Of a stretch of 62,891 bases of DNA, positions 25,852 to 33,941 are shown piece after piece; positions within the stretch are counted from its first letter, which is position 1, and every line of letters starts with the position of its first letter. Source of the DNA: an uncultured Eggerthellaceae bacterium (GTDB taxonomy: Bacteria > Actinomycetota > Coriobacteriia > Coriobacteriales > Eggerthellaceae); the NCBI GenBank assembly GCA_910588095.1, contig CAJUQH010000011.1:1-62891 (forward strand), read 5' to 3'. Under the pieces are notes generated by a model that searched no databases, was not told the origin of the DNA, and was given only the letters and a program-made list of their open reading frames with translations. Made by a program: the position numbers and the translations under genes.

Positions 25852-27549
25852 TTACTTCCCTGCCTTCACCAGCTCCTCGGCCATCTCGCGCAGCTTGAAC
25901 TTCTGCACCTTCATCGAAGGCGTCATGGGGAAGTCGTCCACGAAGAACACGCGCTTGGGCACCTTGTATCGCGCGATGCGGGGGATGGCCCATTCGCGCA
26001 CGTCGTCTTCGGTCAGGCCCTCGTAGCCGGGGCGCGCGCGCAGGAACGCGCCCACTATCTCGCCGTACTTCGCGTCGGGGATGCCCACCACCTGCGCATC
26101 GAGCACACCCGGGTGCGTCAGCAGGAAGTTCTCCAGCTCCAGCGGGTAGATGTTCTCGCCGCCGCGGATGATCATGTCCTTAATGCGACCGGTCACGCGG
26201 TAATAGCCATCCTCGTCCACCATCCCCAGGTCGCCCGAATGCAGGTACCCGTCGGCGTCGATGGCCTCGGCTGTGGCCTCGGGCATCTTGTAGTAGCCCT
26301 TCATGACGTTGTAGCCCTTGCAGCAAAGCTCGCCCGGCTCGCCTACGCCGCAGATGTGCCCGTCGGCCGGGTCGATCACGCGCACGTCCACAGGCGGGTG
26401 CTTCTTGCCCACCGTCTCGCACTTGTGCTCGATGTCGTCATCGGCCGAGGTCTGCGTGAACACGGGGCTCGTCTCGGTCAGGCCGTAGCAGATGGTGATC
26501 TCGGTCATGTTCATCTTGTCCATGACCTCGCGCATGGTCTCGGGCGGGCAGGGACTGCCGGCCATGATGCCCGTGCGCATGTGCGACAGGTCGAACGTGT
26601 CGAAGTCGGGGTGGTTCAGCTCGGCGATGAACATGGTGGGCACGCCGTAGACGGCCGTCGCCTTCTCCTTGTGCAGCGCCTGCAGCACCAGCCCCGCGTC
26701 GAAGTCCTCCACGATGAGCATGGTAGAGCGATGCGTCAGGTTGGCCATCACGCCCAACACGCAGCCGAAGCAGTGGAAGAACGGCACGGGCAGGCACACG
26801 CGGTCCTCAGGCCCGAGCTTCTGGCCCTCGCCGATGTAGAAGCCGTTGTTCAGGATGTTGCGATGCGTGAGCATGACGCCCTTCGGGAAGCCCGTGGTGC
26901 CGCTGGTGTACTGCATCATGACCACGTCGTTGTTGTCGAACTGCGCCTGGGCCCATTCCAAATCGGTGTCGGGTCGGTGCTGGCCCAGCAGCAGCAGCTC
27001 GGGCACGCTGTAGAAGCCGCGGTGCTTCTCGGGGCCCATGTAGATGAGGTTCTTCAGGAAGGGGTACGTCTCGCTGTCGAGGAAGCCGCGCTGCTGCTCG
27101 AGCGATTCGGGCACCAGGTCGCGGATGATCTGCAGGTAGTCCACGTCGCGGTAGGCGTCGATGACGCACAGCGCCTTCATGTCCGACTGCTTCAGCACGT
27201 AGTCCAGCTCGTGGCTCTTGTACACCGGGTTCACCGTGACCATGACGATGCCCGCCTTGGCACAGGCGTACATGAACGTGAGCCAATCGGGTATGTTGCG
27301 CGCCCACACGCCCAGGTGGTCGCCGGGCTTCATGCCGATGGCCATCAGGCCCTTGGCCAGCTGGTCGGTGCGCTCGTCGAAGTCGCGATAGGTCCAGCGC
27401 AGCATGCGGTCGGGATACACCACGAACTCGTGGTCGGGATCCACGGCCACCTGCTCCTTGAAGTAGGCGCCTATGGTGAGCTCGGAATGCAACGGGTAGT
27501 CCGGGTCGCCCGGGATAGGCTGCGCGGTCATAGTGGAATCTTCAGTCAT
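25852..27549 (-). CDS. AMP-dependent acyl-CoA synthetase/ligase
   Basis: A 565-residue adenylate-forming enzyme. The P-loop-like motif is MQYTSGTTGFPKGVMLTHRN, A5 is ICYGLTETSPVF, the hinge is HSGDLGMVDEDGYYRVTGR, and A10 ends in PMTPSMKVQKFKLRE, which supplies the catalytic Lys. It activates a carboxylic acid, probably a medium or long fatty acid, to the CoA thioester through an acyl-AMP. The start at 27549 follows TGAGGAAG. It is encoded after the XRE-cupin regulator gene on the same strand, a common pairing in which the cupin regulator controls the ligase. Confidence 0.88.
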   Translation of the reverse strand: MTEDSTMTAQPIPGDPDYPLHSELTIGAYFKEQVAVDPDHEFVVYPDRMLRWTYRDFDERTDQLAKGLMAIGMKPGDHLGVWARNIPDWLTFMYACAKAGIVMVTVNPVYKSHELDYVLKQSDMKALCVIDAYRDVDYLQIIRDLVPESLEQQRGFLDSETYPFLKNLIYMGPEKHRGFYSVPELLLLGQHRPDTDLEWAQAQFDNNDVVMMQYTSGTTGFPKGVMLTHRNILNNGFYIGEGQKLGPEDRVCLPVPFFHCFGCVLGVMANLTHRSTMLIVEDFDAGLVLQALHKEKATAVYGVPTMFIAELNHPDFDTFDLSHMRTGIMAGSPCPPETMREVMDKMNMTEITICYGLTETSPVFTQTSADDDIEHKCETVGKKHPPVDVRVIDPADGHICGVGEPGELCCKGYNVMKGYYKMPEATAEAIDADGYLHSGDLGMVDEDGYYRVTGRIKDMIIRGGENIYPLELENFLLTHPGVLDAQVVGIPDAKYGEIVGAFLRARPGYEGLTEDDVREWAIPRIARYKVPKRVFFVDDFPMTPSMKVQKFKLREMAEELVKAGK

Positions 27550-27634
27550 GTTCTTCCTCATTATCTTTTATCAAAGCTAGAGGTTCGCCCAAGGGAAGCA
27601 GCGAGGGCGCGGCCAGTGTGTCAGATTCGCGTGA

Positions 27635-27674
27635 AAGCCCGAGGAAGCGTACTCGAGGTACGCGACAAGGGCTT
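27635..27674. other. nested hairpin in the 5' region of the acyl-CoA ligase gene
   Basis: AAGCCC at 27635-27640 pairs with GGGCTT at 27669-27674. Inside, GCGTAC (27647-27652) pairs with GTACGC (27658-27663) around TCGAG. It may be part of the mRNA leader of the ligase gene; role unknown. Confidence 0.4.
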
Positions 27675-27716
27675 GGAGCGCGAAGATGGCGCGCTGGTTG
27701 CGGCCGCAGCGTCAGC

Positions 27717-27750
27717 TGTGTTTATACCCCTAGAAGGGGGTATAAACACA
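27717..27750 (-). terminator. 14-bp hairpin over the stop codon of the cupin regulator
   Basis: TGTGTTTATACCCC at 27717-27730 pairs perfectly with GGGGTATAAACACA at 27737-27750. The last codons and TAG of the regulator gene lie within it. It probably terminates or attenuates transcription into the ligase gene. Confidence 0.6.
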
Positions 27751-28311
27751 GGCAAGGAACTTAGCATTCTGCCCGTCGTGCGCGCGCACCTGGTGCGGCA
27801 CGATGGAATCGTAGTAGATGCTCTCGCCCGGATGCAGCACGAACGTCTCGTTGCCATATTCGATCTCGATGCAGCCCTCCATGCCGTAGAGCCATTCCTC
27901 GCCCTCGTGGCTGTCCAGCTTGTGCGTAGTCTCGCCGGTGGGCGTCACCGTGATGATGAACGGGTCCATGTGGCGCGACGGGCGCCCCGCCGCCAGGCTG
28001 AAGTAGCTCAGGTCGCCGGCGTCGCGGGCGGTTTGCAGCGTCTTGACGCGCTCGACCTCTTCCATCTGCGCGGCGTCGATGTACGCCGGCCCGAACGACT
28101 CGTCGTCGTCCATGAGCGTGCCCAGCCGCACGCCCAGAGCGCGCGTCAGCTTGATGAGCGGCGCCAACGAAGGTGGCACGTCGCCAGCCTCCAGCCCCTC
28201 GATGACCTCCACCTCGCAACCGCAGCGCTCGGCAAGGTCCTGCACGCTCAGGTGATGCGCCTCGCGCAGCGTGGTTATCTTCTTCCCTAGCTTGTTGTCA
28301 TCGGTGCTCAA
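27730..28311 (-). CDS. XRE-cupin transcriptional regulator
   Basis: A 193-residue regulator with an N-terminal helix-turn-helix (LGKKITTLREAHHLSVQDLA to LTRALGVRLGTLM, residues about 8-67) and a C-terminal cupin (DSHEGEEWLYGMEGCIEIEY; HPGESIYYDSIVPHQV), the architecture of PuuR/SutR-like regulators. The cupin likely binds a small ligand or metal. Its position before the acyl-CoA ligase suggests it controls that gene. Confidence 0.85.
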   Translation of the reverse strand: MSTDDNKLGKKITTLREAHHLSVQDLAERCGCEVEVIEGLEAGDVPPSLAPLIKLTRALGVRLGTLMDDDESFGPAYIDAAQMEEVERVKTLQTARDAGDLSYFSLAAGRPSRHMDPFIITVTPTGETTHKLDSHEGEEWLYGMEGCIEIEYGNETFVLHPGESIYYDSIVPHQVRAHDGQNAKFLACVYTPF

Positions 28312-28357
28312 AGCGCCATACCTCCCTGGAACGCATCATAATCGCCCTATGATACTA

Positions 28358-29788
28358 CTATTCGGCCAGCGTAGCGGCCCTCTTCGCCTTGCGGGCATAG
28401 GCGCGCTTCTGGATGGCGTCCACGCACTGGGCCACCGCCGCGTCGCCCGTGACGTTCACCGTGGTGCGCATCATGTCCAGAATGCGATCGACGCCAGCCA
28501 CCAGGGCCACGCCCTCCACGGGCAGCCCCACCGATTGCAGCACCATGGCCAGCATTATCATGCCGCTGCCGGGCACGCCCGCCGTGCCGATGGATGCCAG
28601 CACGCTGGTCATGACGATGGTGAGCTGCTGGCCCAGCGTCAGCTCGATGCCGAACACCTGCGCGATGAACATGGCGCATACGCCCTGGTAGATGGCGGTG
28701 CCGTCCATGTTGATGGTGGCGCCCAGCGGCAGCACGAACGACGTGACCTCCTTCGAGACGCCCATCTTCTCGTTGCATTCCATGTTCAGCGGCAGCGTGC
28801 CCACCGAAGACGCCGACGCGAAGGCGAAGCCCATAACCGGCAGCTCGCCCTTGAGGAACCGCAGCGGCTTCTTCCGCGCGAATAGCTTGATGATGCCCGA
28901 GTACACGAACACGATCTGGCACGCCATGGCCACGTAGGCCACGACCACCAGCCACAGAAGCGGCATGAGCACGTCGGGGCCGTTGTTGGCGATGACGGGC
29001 GTTATCAAGCCGAACACGCCGAACGGCGCCACCAGGATGATGCCGCGCATTATCTGTATGCACACGCCAGACATGGCGTTGGTGAACGCCACCACCGGCG
29101 CGGCCTTCTTCCCCGCCGCGATGACGCCGAACCCGAACACCACCGCTATGACGATGACCTGCAGCATGGTGGCATCGGCCATGGGCTGCACGAAGTTCGA
29201 GGGGAATATGTTCACGATGGTGTCGATGAACGACGGCGCCTCGGCCGCCTCGTAGGAAAGGTCGCTCGTGTCCATGGTGTAGCCAGCGCCCACATGCATG
29301 ACGTTGGCGAACACGAGGCCCAGCGTGACGGCGCAGGCGGTGGTGCCCAGGTAGAACAGCACGGTCTTGCCGCCGATGGCGCCTACCTTCTTCACGTCTT
29401 CCAGCGAGACCACGCCCGCGATGATGGAGAACAGCACCAGCGGCACCACTATCATCTTGATGAGGTTCAAGAACACGGTGCCGAACGGCTTTATGTAGGT
29501 GTCGGCTATGTCGGGAGCGCCCTGCAGCGCCAAGCCCACCAATACGCCAGCCACCAGCGCGATGAATATCCATGTGGTCAGCGACAGCCGCCGGAACCAC
29601 GGCTTGGGCTTGGCAGGGTCGCCCTCGGGCGCAGCCTCGGTGGCTCCCCTGACGCCCGCAGCTTCAGAAGCGCCCCCGGCGCTCGCGCCCGCAGCCGCAG
29701 CGCTGCCCGCCGCGAGCCCTTCCGCATCCATAGCACCGGCCCCTGTCAGCAAGTCCTTGCTTTCCCCTTCCACAGACCTTCCCTCCAT
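28358..29788 (-). CDS. dicarboxylate/amino acid:cation symporter (DAACS)
   Basis: A 476-residue symporter of the GltP/DctA family. The N-terminal 70 residues are a low-complexity Ala/Gly/Glu tail, then about eight hydrophobic helices with re-entrant loops. Signatures: SSVGTLPLNMECNEKMGV (serine-rich loop), NMDGTAIYQGVCAMF, and DRILDMMRTTVNVTGDA. It should import glutamate, aspartate or C4-dicarboxylates with Na+ or H+. The start at 29788 follows AGGGAAGGG. It follows citrate synthase by 23 bases, probably in one operon. Confidence 0.85.
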   Translation of the reverse strand: MEGRSVEGESKDLLTGAGAMDAEGLAAGSAAAAGASAGGASEAAGVRGATEAAPEGDPAKPKPWFRRLSLTTWIFIALVAGVLVGLALQGAPDIADTYIKPFGTVFLNLIKMIVVPLVLFSIIAGVVSLEDVKKVGAIGGKTVLFYLGTTACAVTLGLVFANVMHVGAGYTMDTSDLSYEAAEAPSFIDTIVNIFPSNFVQPMADATMLQVIVIAVVFGFGVIAAGKKAAPVVAFTNAMSGVCIQIMRGIILVAPFGVFGLITPVIANNGPDVLMPLLWLVVVAYVAMACQIVFVYSGIIKLFARKKPLRFLKGELPVMGFAFASASSVGTLPLNMECNEKMGVSKEVTSFVLPLGATINMDGTAIYQGVCAMFIAQVFGIELTLGQQLTIVMTSVLASIGTAGVPGSGMIMLAMVLQSVGLPVEGVALVAGVDRILDMMRTTVNVTGDAAVAQCVDAIQKRAYARKAKRAATLAE

Positions 29789-29811
29789 GGCCCTTCCCTC
29801 TTCGTTCCCGT

Positions 29812-31272
29812 TTATCTCTCGTCGATGGGCACGTAATCCCGGCTGCCCGGGCGGCTGATCTTGTACGCAGGTCGCATGATGCGCTTGCCGCCCACTATCT
29901 CCTCGAAGCGATGCGCCGCCCAGCCGGCCATGCGCGCGCAGGCGAACAGCGGCGTGAACAGCTCTTCGGGGATGCCCATCATGGCGTAGACGAAGCCGGT
30001 GTACATGTCGATGTTGGCGCACACGTCCTTGGTTATGCCGCGTTCGGCCAGCACGGCCGGGGCCAGCCGCTCCACCGTCTCCAGCAGGCGGAACTCCGCC
30101 TCGAACGCAGTGCCGCGGGCCAGGTCTTCCGCGAAGCGCTTGCCCACCACCGCGCGCGGGTCGCTCTTGGTGTACACGGCATGGCCCATGCCGTAAATGA
30201 GCCCCGTGCGGTCGTAGGCCTCCTTGCGCGCGACGCGGCGCAGGTAGGCGGCCACCTCGTCGTCGTCGGCCCAGTCGCGCACCTCCTGCTTGAGCTCGGC
30301 CTGCATGGCGCGCACCTTGTGGTTGGCGCCGCCGTGCCGGTAGCCCTTCAGCGAGCCGATGGCCGCCGCATAGGCGGAATACGGGTCGGTGTCAGCCGAG
30401 GTCAGCGCGCGGGCCACGAACGTGGAGTTGTTGCCGCCGCCGTGCTCGGCATGCAGGCACAGCATGATGTCCAGCATGCGCGCCTCGTCCTCGGTGAATC
30501 GGCGGTCGGGGCGCAGCATGGAAAGGATGGTCTCGGCCGTGGACTCGCCCGGCACGAAGCGGTGCATGATCATGGAGCCGTGGTTGAACTGCGCCTGCTG
30601 GGCGTAGTAGGCCAGCACCATGATGCGCGGCAGGCGCGACAGCAGCGAGAGTGCCGTGTGTATCTCGTGCTTTGCGTTGCGGTCTTCGGCATGCGGGTCG
30701 GCGGCGTACAGCTGTAGCACCGACCGCGCCAGCATGTTCATGATGTCGGGCGAGGTCGCATGCATGAGCGCGCTGGCCGTGAAGCCGTCGGGCAGCTCGC
30801 GCTGCGAGTCGATGACCTCTATGAACTCGTCCAGCTCGGCCTGGGCAGGCAGCTCGCCCATGAGCAGCAGGTAAGCCACTTCCTCGAAGTTGAAGCGCCG
30901 CCCGTCGCCCGGCGAGCCCAGCAGGTCGCACAGCTCGTAGCCGCGGAAGCGCAGCGAGCCTTCGTCGGCGCGCTTCTCGCCGTCGTCCATGACGTAGCCG
31001 TGCACGTTGGAGATGTTGGTCATGCCCACCACCACGCCGGTGCCATCGGCGTTGCGCAGGCCGCGTTTCACGTCATGGCGCTCGTAATGGCTGGAGTCTA
31101 TCTGGTTTATCTCGCGGAAGCTGCCGTAGAGGTTCACCTTGCGCGCCTCGTCGGCATCCACCTCGAAGGGGGTTGCGGGCGCACAGCCCGCCAGCGCGGC
31201 ATTGGCGGTCGCCTCCTGCGAGGCGCGGTTCTGAGATTCGCTCGTGCTGTCGGGCGTTGGGCTGTCGGGCAT
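29812..31272 (-). CDS. gltA: citrate synthase
   Basis: A 486-residue citrate synthase that condenses oxaloacetate and acetyl-CoA. The N-terminal 45 residues are variable. The substrate region LHAEHGGGNNSTFVARALTS holds a catalytic His, IYGMGHAVYTKSDPRA holds the second His and Asp, and the C-terminus ends with SRPGSRDYVPIDER. Together with aconitase and isocitrate dehydrogenase at 47-51 kb it supplies 2-oxoglutarate for glutamate synthesis. It is divergent from the amino-acid ABC transporter genes. Confidence 0.92.
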   Translation of the reverse strand: MPDSPTPDSTSESQNRASQEATANAALAGCAPATPFEVDADEARKVNLYGSFREINQIDSSHYERHDVKRGLRNADGTGVVVGMTNISNVHGYVMDDGEKRADEGSLRFRGYELCDLLGSPGDGRRFNFEEVAYLLLMGELPAQAELDEFIEVIDSQRELPDGFTASALMHATSPDIMNMLARSVLQLYAADPHAEDRNAKHEIHTALSLLSRLPRIMVLAYYAQQAQFNHGSMIMHRFVPGESTAETILSMLRPDRRFTEDEARMLDIMLCLHAEHGGGNNSTFVARALTSADTDPYSAYAAAIGSLKGYRHGGANHKVRAMQAELKQEVRDWADDDEVAAYLRRVARKEAYDRTGLIYGMGHAVYTKSDPRAVVGKRFAEDLARGTAFEAEFRLLETVERLAPAVLAERGITKDVCANIDMYTGFVYAMMGIPEELFTPLFACARMAGWAAHRFEEIVGGKRIMRPAYKISRPGSRDYVPIDER

Positions 31273-31314
31273 GGGCGCTCACCTTTCTCTTTCATATATA
31301 TGATAGCGAAAGTG

Positions 31315-31368
31315 TTGAAGACCCCAAGCGCTGTGGTATACTTTTCCACACTTTATCACAGTAAAGTG
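31315..31368 (+). promoter_or_regulatory. promoter with overlapping dyad for the amino-acid ABC operon
   Basis: TTGAAG at 31315-31320 and TATACT at 31337-31342 with a 16-base spacer form a good sigma-70 promoter. Directly downstream CACTTTA, TCACAG, TAAAGTG (31349-31368) is an inverted repeat placed where a repressor would block initiation. Confidence 0.55.
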
Positions 31369-31438
31369 AGCGAGTAGGAACACCAACGGAAGGGCCGCGG
31401 GCACCCCGGGCGCCGGGCCTGCTTCAAAGGGAGGCAAC

Positions 31439-32272
31439 ATGAAGAAACGCATCGCCGCAGTGGCCGCCGCAGGCGCCGCTCTCGTCCTGACCCTGGGCGT
31501 GTTGGCCGGCTGCTCGGGCAACGACCAGGCCCAGCAGAGCGCCAGCAGCTCTGCTGACGCCAGCGACACCAAGCTCGTCGTGGGCTTCGACAACAGCTAC
31601 CCGCCCTACGGCTTCATCGGCGACGACGGCGAGTACGCCGGCTTTGACCTCGACCTGGCCGCCGAGGTGGCAAGCCGCAACGGCTGGGAGGTCGAGCTCA
31701 ACCCCATCGACTGGGACGCCAAGGACGCGCTACTCAATCAGGGCACCGTCAACTGCATCTGGAACGGCTTCACCATGGAGGGCCGCGAGGACAGCTACAC
31801 CTTCAGCGAGCCCTACATGCTCAACGAGCAGGTCATCGTGACCCGTGCCGATTCCGGCATCAGCAACCTTGAGGACCTGGCTGGCAAGGTGGTCATCACC
31901 CAGATCGACTCCGCCGCGCTCGACGTGCTGGAAGGCGACCAGAAGGCCCTGGCCGACACCTTCGCCAAGCTGGACACCATCAGCGACTACAACAACGCGT
32001 TCATGCAGCTGCAGGCTGGCAACGTCGACGCCGTGGCGTGCGACCTGTCCATCGCAGCCTACCAGATGGCCGGCAACCCCGATGCCTACGCCCAGATCGA
32101 GACGCCGCTGAGCTCCGAGCACTACGCGGTGGGCTTCAAGAAGGGCGACGATGCCATGGCCAAGACCGTGAGCGACACCCTGAAAGCCATGTATGCCGAC
32201 GGCACCGTGCAGCAGCTATGCGAGAAGTACGCCCAGTACGGCCTGTCCTTCGACAACTGGATCCTGAAGTAG
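31439..32272 (+). CDS. polar amino-acid ABC transporter substrate-binding lipoprotein
   Basis: A 277-residue lipoprotein: signal peptide, lipobox LAGC at about residue 24, a Ser/Ala-rich tether, then the type-II periplasmic binding fold of the family-3 binding proteins (LVVGFDNSYPPYGFIGDDG; AGFDLDLAAEVA; EPYMLNEQVIVT). The ligand is probably a polar amino acid such as glutamine, histidine or cystine. GGGAGG precedes the ATG. It heads a three-gene operon with permease and ATPase. Confidence 0.88.
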   Translation: MKKRIAAVAAAGAALVLTLGVLAGCSGNDQAQQSASSSADASDTKLVVGFDNSYPPYGFIGDDGEYAGFDLDLAAEVASRNGWEVELNPIDWDAKDALLNQGTVNCIWNGFTMEGREDSYTFSEPYMLNEQVIVTRADSGISNLEDLAGKVVITQIDSAALDVLEGDQKALADTFAKLDTISDYNNAFMQLQAGNVDAVACDLSIAAYQMAGNPDAYAQIETPLSSEHYAVGFKKGDDAMAKTVSDTLKAMYADGTVQQLCEKYAQYGLSFDNWILK

Positions 32273-32317
32273 CATCGCATCCTGCTTGCGCTCGCGCAGC
32301 AAGCACCTGGCATTCTC

Positions 32318-32347
32318 GGGCGGGGGCTTCGGTTCCCGCCCTTTTTT
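32318..32347 (+). terminator. intrinsic terminator/attenuator inside the ABC operon
   Basis: GGGCGGG at 32318-32324 pairs with CCCGCCC at 32335-32341, followed by six T. Lying between the binding-protein and permease genes, it would allow higher expression of the binding protein. Confidence 0.75.
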
Positions 32348-32447
32348 CCTCGCAGGATCCGCCGCAACCTGCGAGCCAGCAAGGCCAGCGGCTTCGACCA
32401 AGTGATGACCAACGGCCCAGACGGGCCGAAGGTTCAAGGGGAACAGC

Positions 32448-33101
32448 ATGGAATTCTCTGTGATGATGGGGATACTCGGGCAGGGCCTTTTGCTCTCGCT
32501 CCAGATCTTCGTGATAACGCTCGTGGGCGCCTTGCCGCTAGGCGTGGTGGTGGCGCTGTGCCGCATGAGCAAGGTGAAGGTGGTGTCGGCCATCGCCCGG
32601 CTCTACATATCCATCCTGCGCGGCACGCCGCTCATGCTGCAGCTCATGGCCATCTCGTTCGGGCCCTACGCCCTATTCGGCTGGCAGATGGGATCGGGCT
32701 GGAACTTCTACGCCTGTGCCATCGGCTTCATCCTCAACTACGCGGCCTACTTCGGCGAGATCTATCGCAGCGGCATCCAGTCCATCCCGCGCGGCCAGTA
32801 CGAGGCCGCCAACGTGCTGGGCTACACCCACGCCCAGACTTTCATGAAGATCGTGCTGCCCCAGGTGATCAAGCGCATCCTGCCCGCCATGGGCAACGAG
32901 ATAATCACCCTGGTGAAGGACACGTCGCTGGCCTTCGTGCTGGGCATCATGGAGATGTTCTCGGCCGCCAAGGCCCTGGCCGCCCGCGAGGTTTCGATGC
33001 TGCCCTATGCCATCGCAGCGCTGATCTACTGGGTGTTCTGCCTGCTCATCGAAGCCGTGCTGAACCGCATCGAGAAGCGCCTCGCCTACTACCACGACTA
33101 G
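32448..33101 (+). CDS. amino-acid ABC transporter permease
   Basis: A 217-residue HisM/GlnP-type permease with about five helices. The coupling-loop pattern EAANVLGYTHAQTFMKIVLP and the RGTPLMLQL motif after the first helix are typical. It pairs with the ATPase that starts 10 bases after its stop. Confidence 0.9.
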   Translation: MEFSVMMGILGQGLLLSLQIFVITLVGALPLGVVVALCRMSKVKVVSAIARLYISILRGTPLMLQLMAISFGPYALFGWQMGSGWNFYACAIGFILNYAAYFGEIYRSGIQSIPRGQYEAANVLGYTHAQTFMKIVLPQVIKRILPAMGNEIITLVKDTSLAFVLGIMEMFSAAKALAAREVSMLPYAIAALIYWVFCLLIEAVLNRIEKRLAYYHD

Positions 33102-33110
33102 GAGCGCACC

Positions 33111-33878
33111 ATGACCGAACCTGTAGTGAGCCTCGCCCATGCCCGCAAGAGCTTCGGCGACAACGAGGTGCTCAAGGACATATCGCTCACCGTGAGCAAG
33201 GGCGACGTACTGGCCGTCATCGGCCCTTCCGGCGGCGGCAAGTCGACGCTGCTGCGCTGCCTGACGCTGCTGGAGCGACTCGACGACGGAACGCTGGAGT
33301 ACGGCAGCCTAGCGGTGGCGCGCAGCGAAGGCGGCAGCGCCGTCTATGGCGACAAAGCCGTCATCGCCGAGACCAAGACGCGCTTCGGCCTGGTGTTCCA
33401 GAACTTCAACCTGTTCCCGCACTACACCGCGCTCAAGAACGTGGCCGACCCGCTCGTGACCGTGCAGAAGATGCCAAAGGCCCAAGCCGAGGAACGCGCC
33501 CGGCAGCTGCTGGGCAAGATGGGCCTGTCGGGCAAGGAGGACCTGGTGCCTTGCGAGCTTTCCGGCGGCCAGCAGCAGCGCGTGGCCATCGCGCGCGCCC
33601 TTGCCATGAACCCCGACGTGCTGTTCTTCGACGAGCCCACCAGCGCGCTCGACCCTGAGCTCACCCGCGAAGTGCTGCGGGTCATCCGCGAGCTGGCCGA
33701 GGAGCGCATGACCATGGTGATCGTCACCCACGAGATGGCCTTCGCGCGTGACGTGGCCGACCGCATCATATTCATGGACGGCGGGCACGTTGTGGAGCAG
33801 GGTGCCGCGGCCGACATCATCAACAACCCCCAGCACGAGCGCACCCGCGCCTTCCTGACCAACTACCAGGAAGGCTAG
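33111..33878 (+). CDS. amino-acid ABC transporter ATPase, GlnQ/HisP type
   Basis: A 255-residue ATPase. Walker A GPSGGGKSTLLR, Q-loop FQNFNLFPHYTALKN (typical of polar amino-acid importers), signature ELSGGQQQRVAIARAL, Walker B VLFFDEPTSALDPEL, and H-loop VTHEMAFARDVADR. It energises the adjacent permease. Confidence 0.93.
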   Translation: MTEPVVSLAHARKSFGDNEVLKDISLTVSKGDVLAVIGPSGGGKSTLLRCLTLLERLDDGTLEYGSLAVARSEGGSAVYGDKAVIAETKTRFGLVFQNFNLFPHYTALKNVADPLVTVQKMPKAQAEERARQLLGKMGLSGKEDLVPCELSGGQQQRVAIARALAMNPDVLFFDEPTSALDPELTREVLRVIRELAEERMTMVIVTHEMAFARDVADRIIFMDGGHVVEQGAAADIINNPQHERTRAFLTNYQEG

Positions 33879-33881
33879 CTT

Positions 33882-33896
33882 AGGGCGCTGCGCCCT
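33882..33896. terminator. short GC hairpin after the ABC operon
   Basis: AGGGCG, CTG, CGCCCT right after the ATPase stop. No T-tract, so a weak terminator at best. Confidence 0.4.
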
Positions 33897-33941
33897 GTAT
33901 AGAGAACACCGTGAACAACATAGCGCTGTTCACGCTAGGCA

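Noticed and set aside
26113..28290. 725-codon plus-strand frame opposite ligase and cupin regulator
   Set aside because: It spans two convincing minus-strand genes and an intergenic hairpin, with His/Val/Arg-biased translation.
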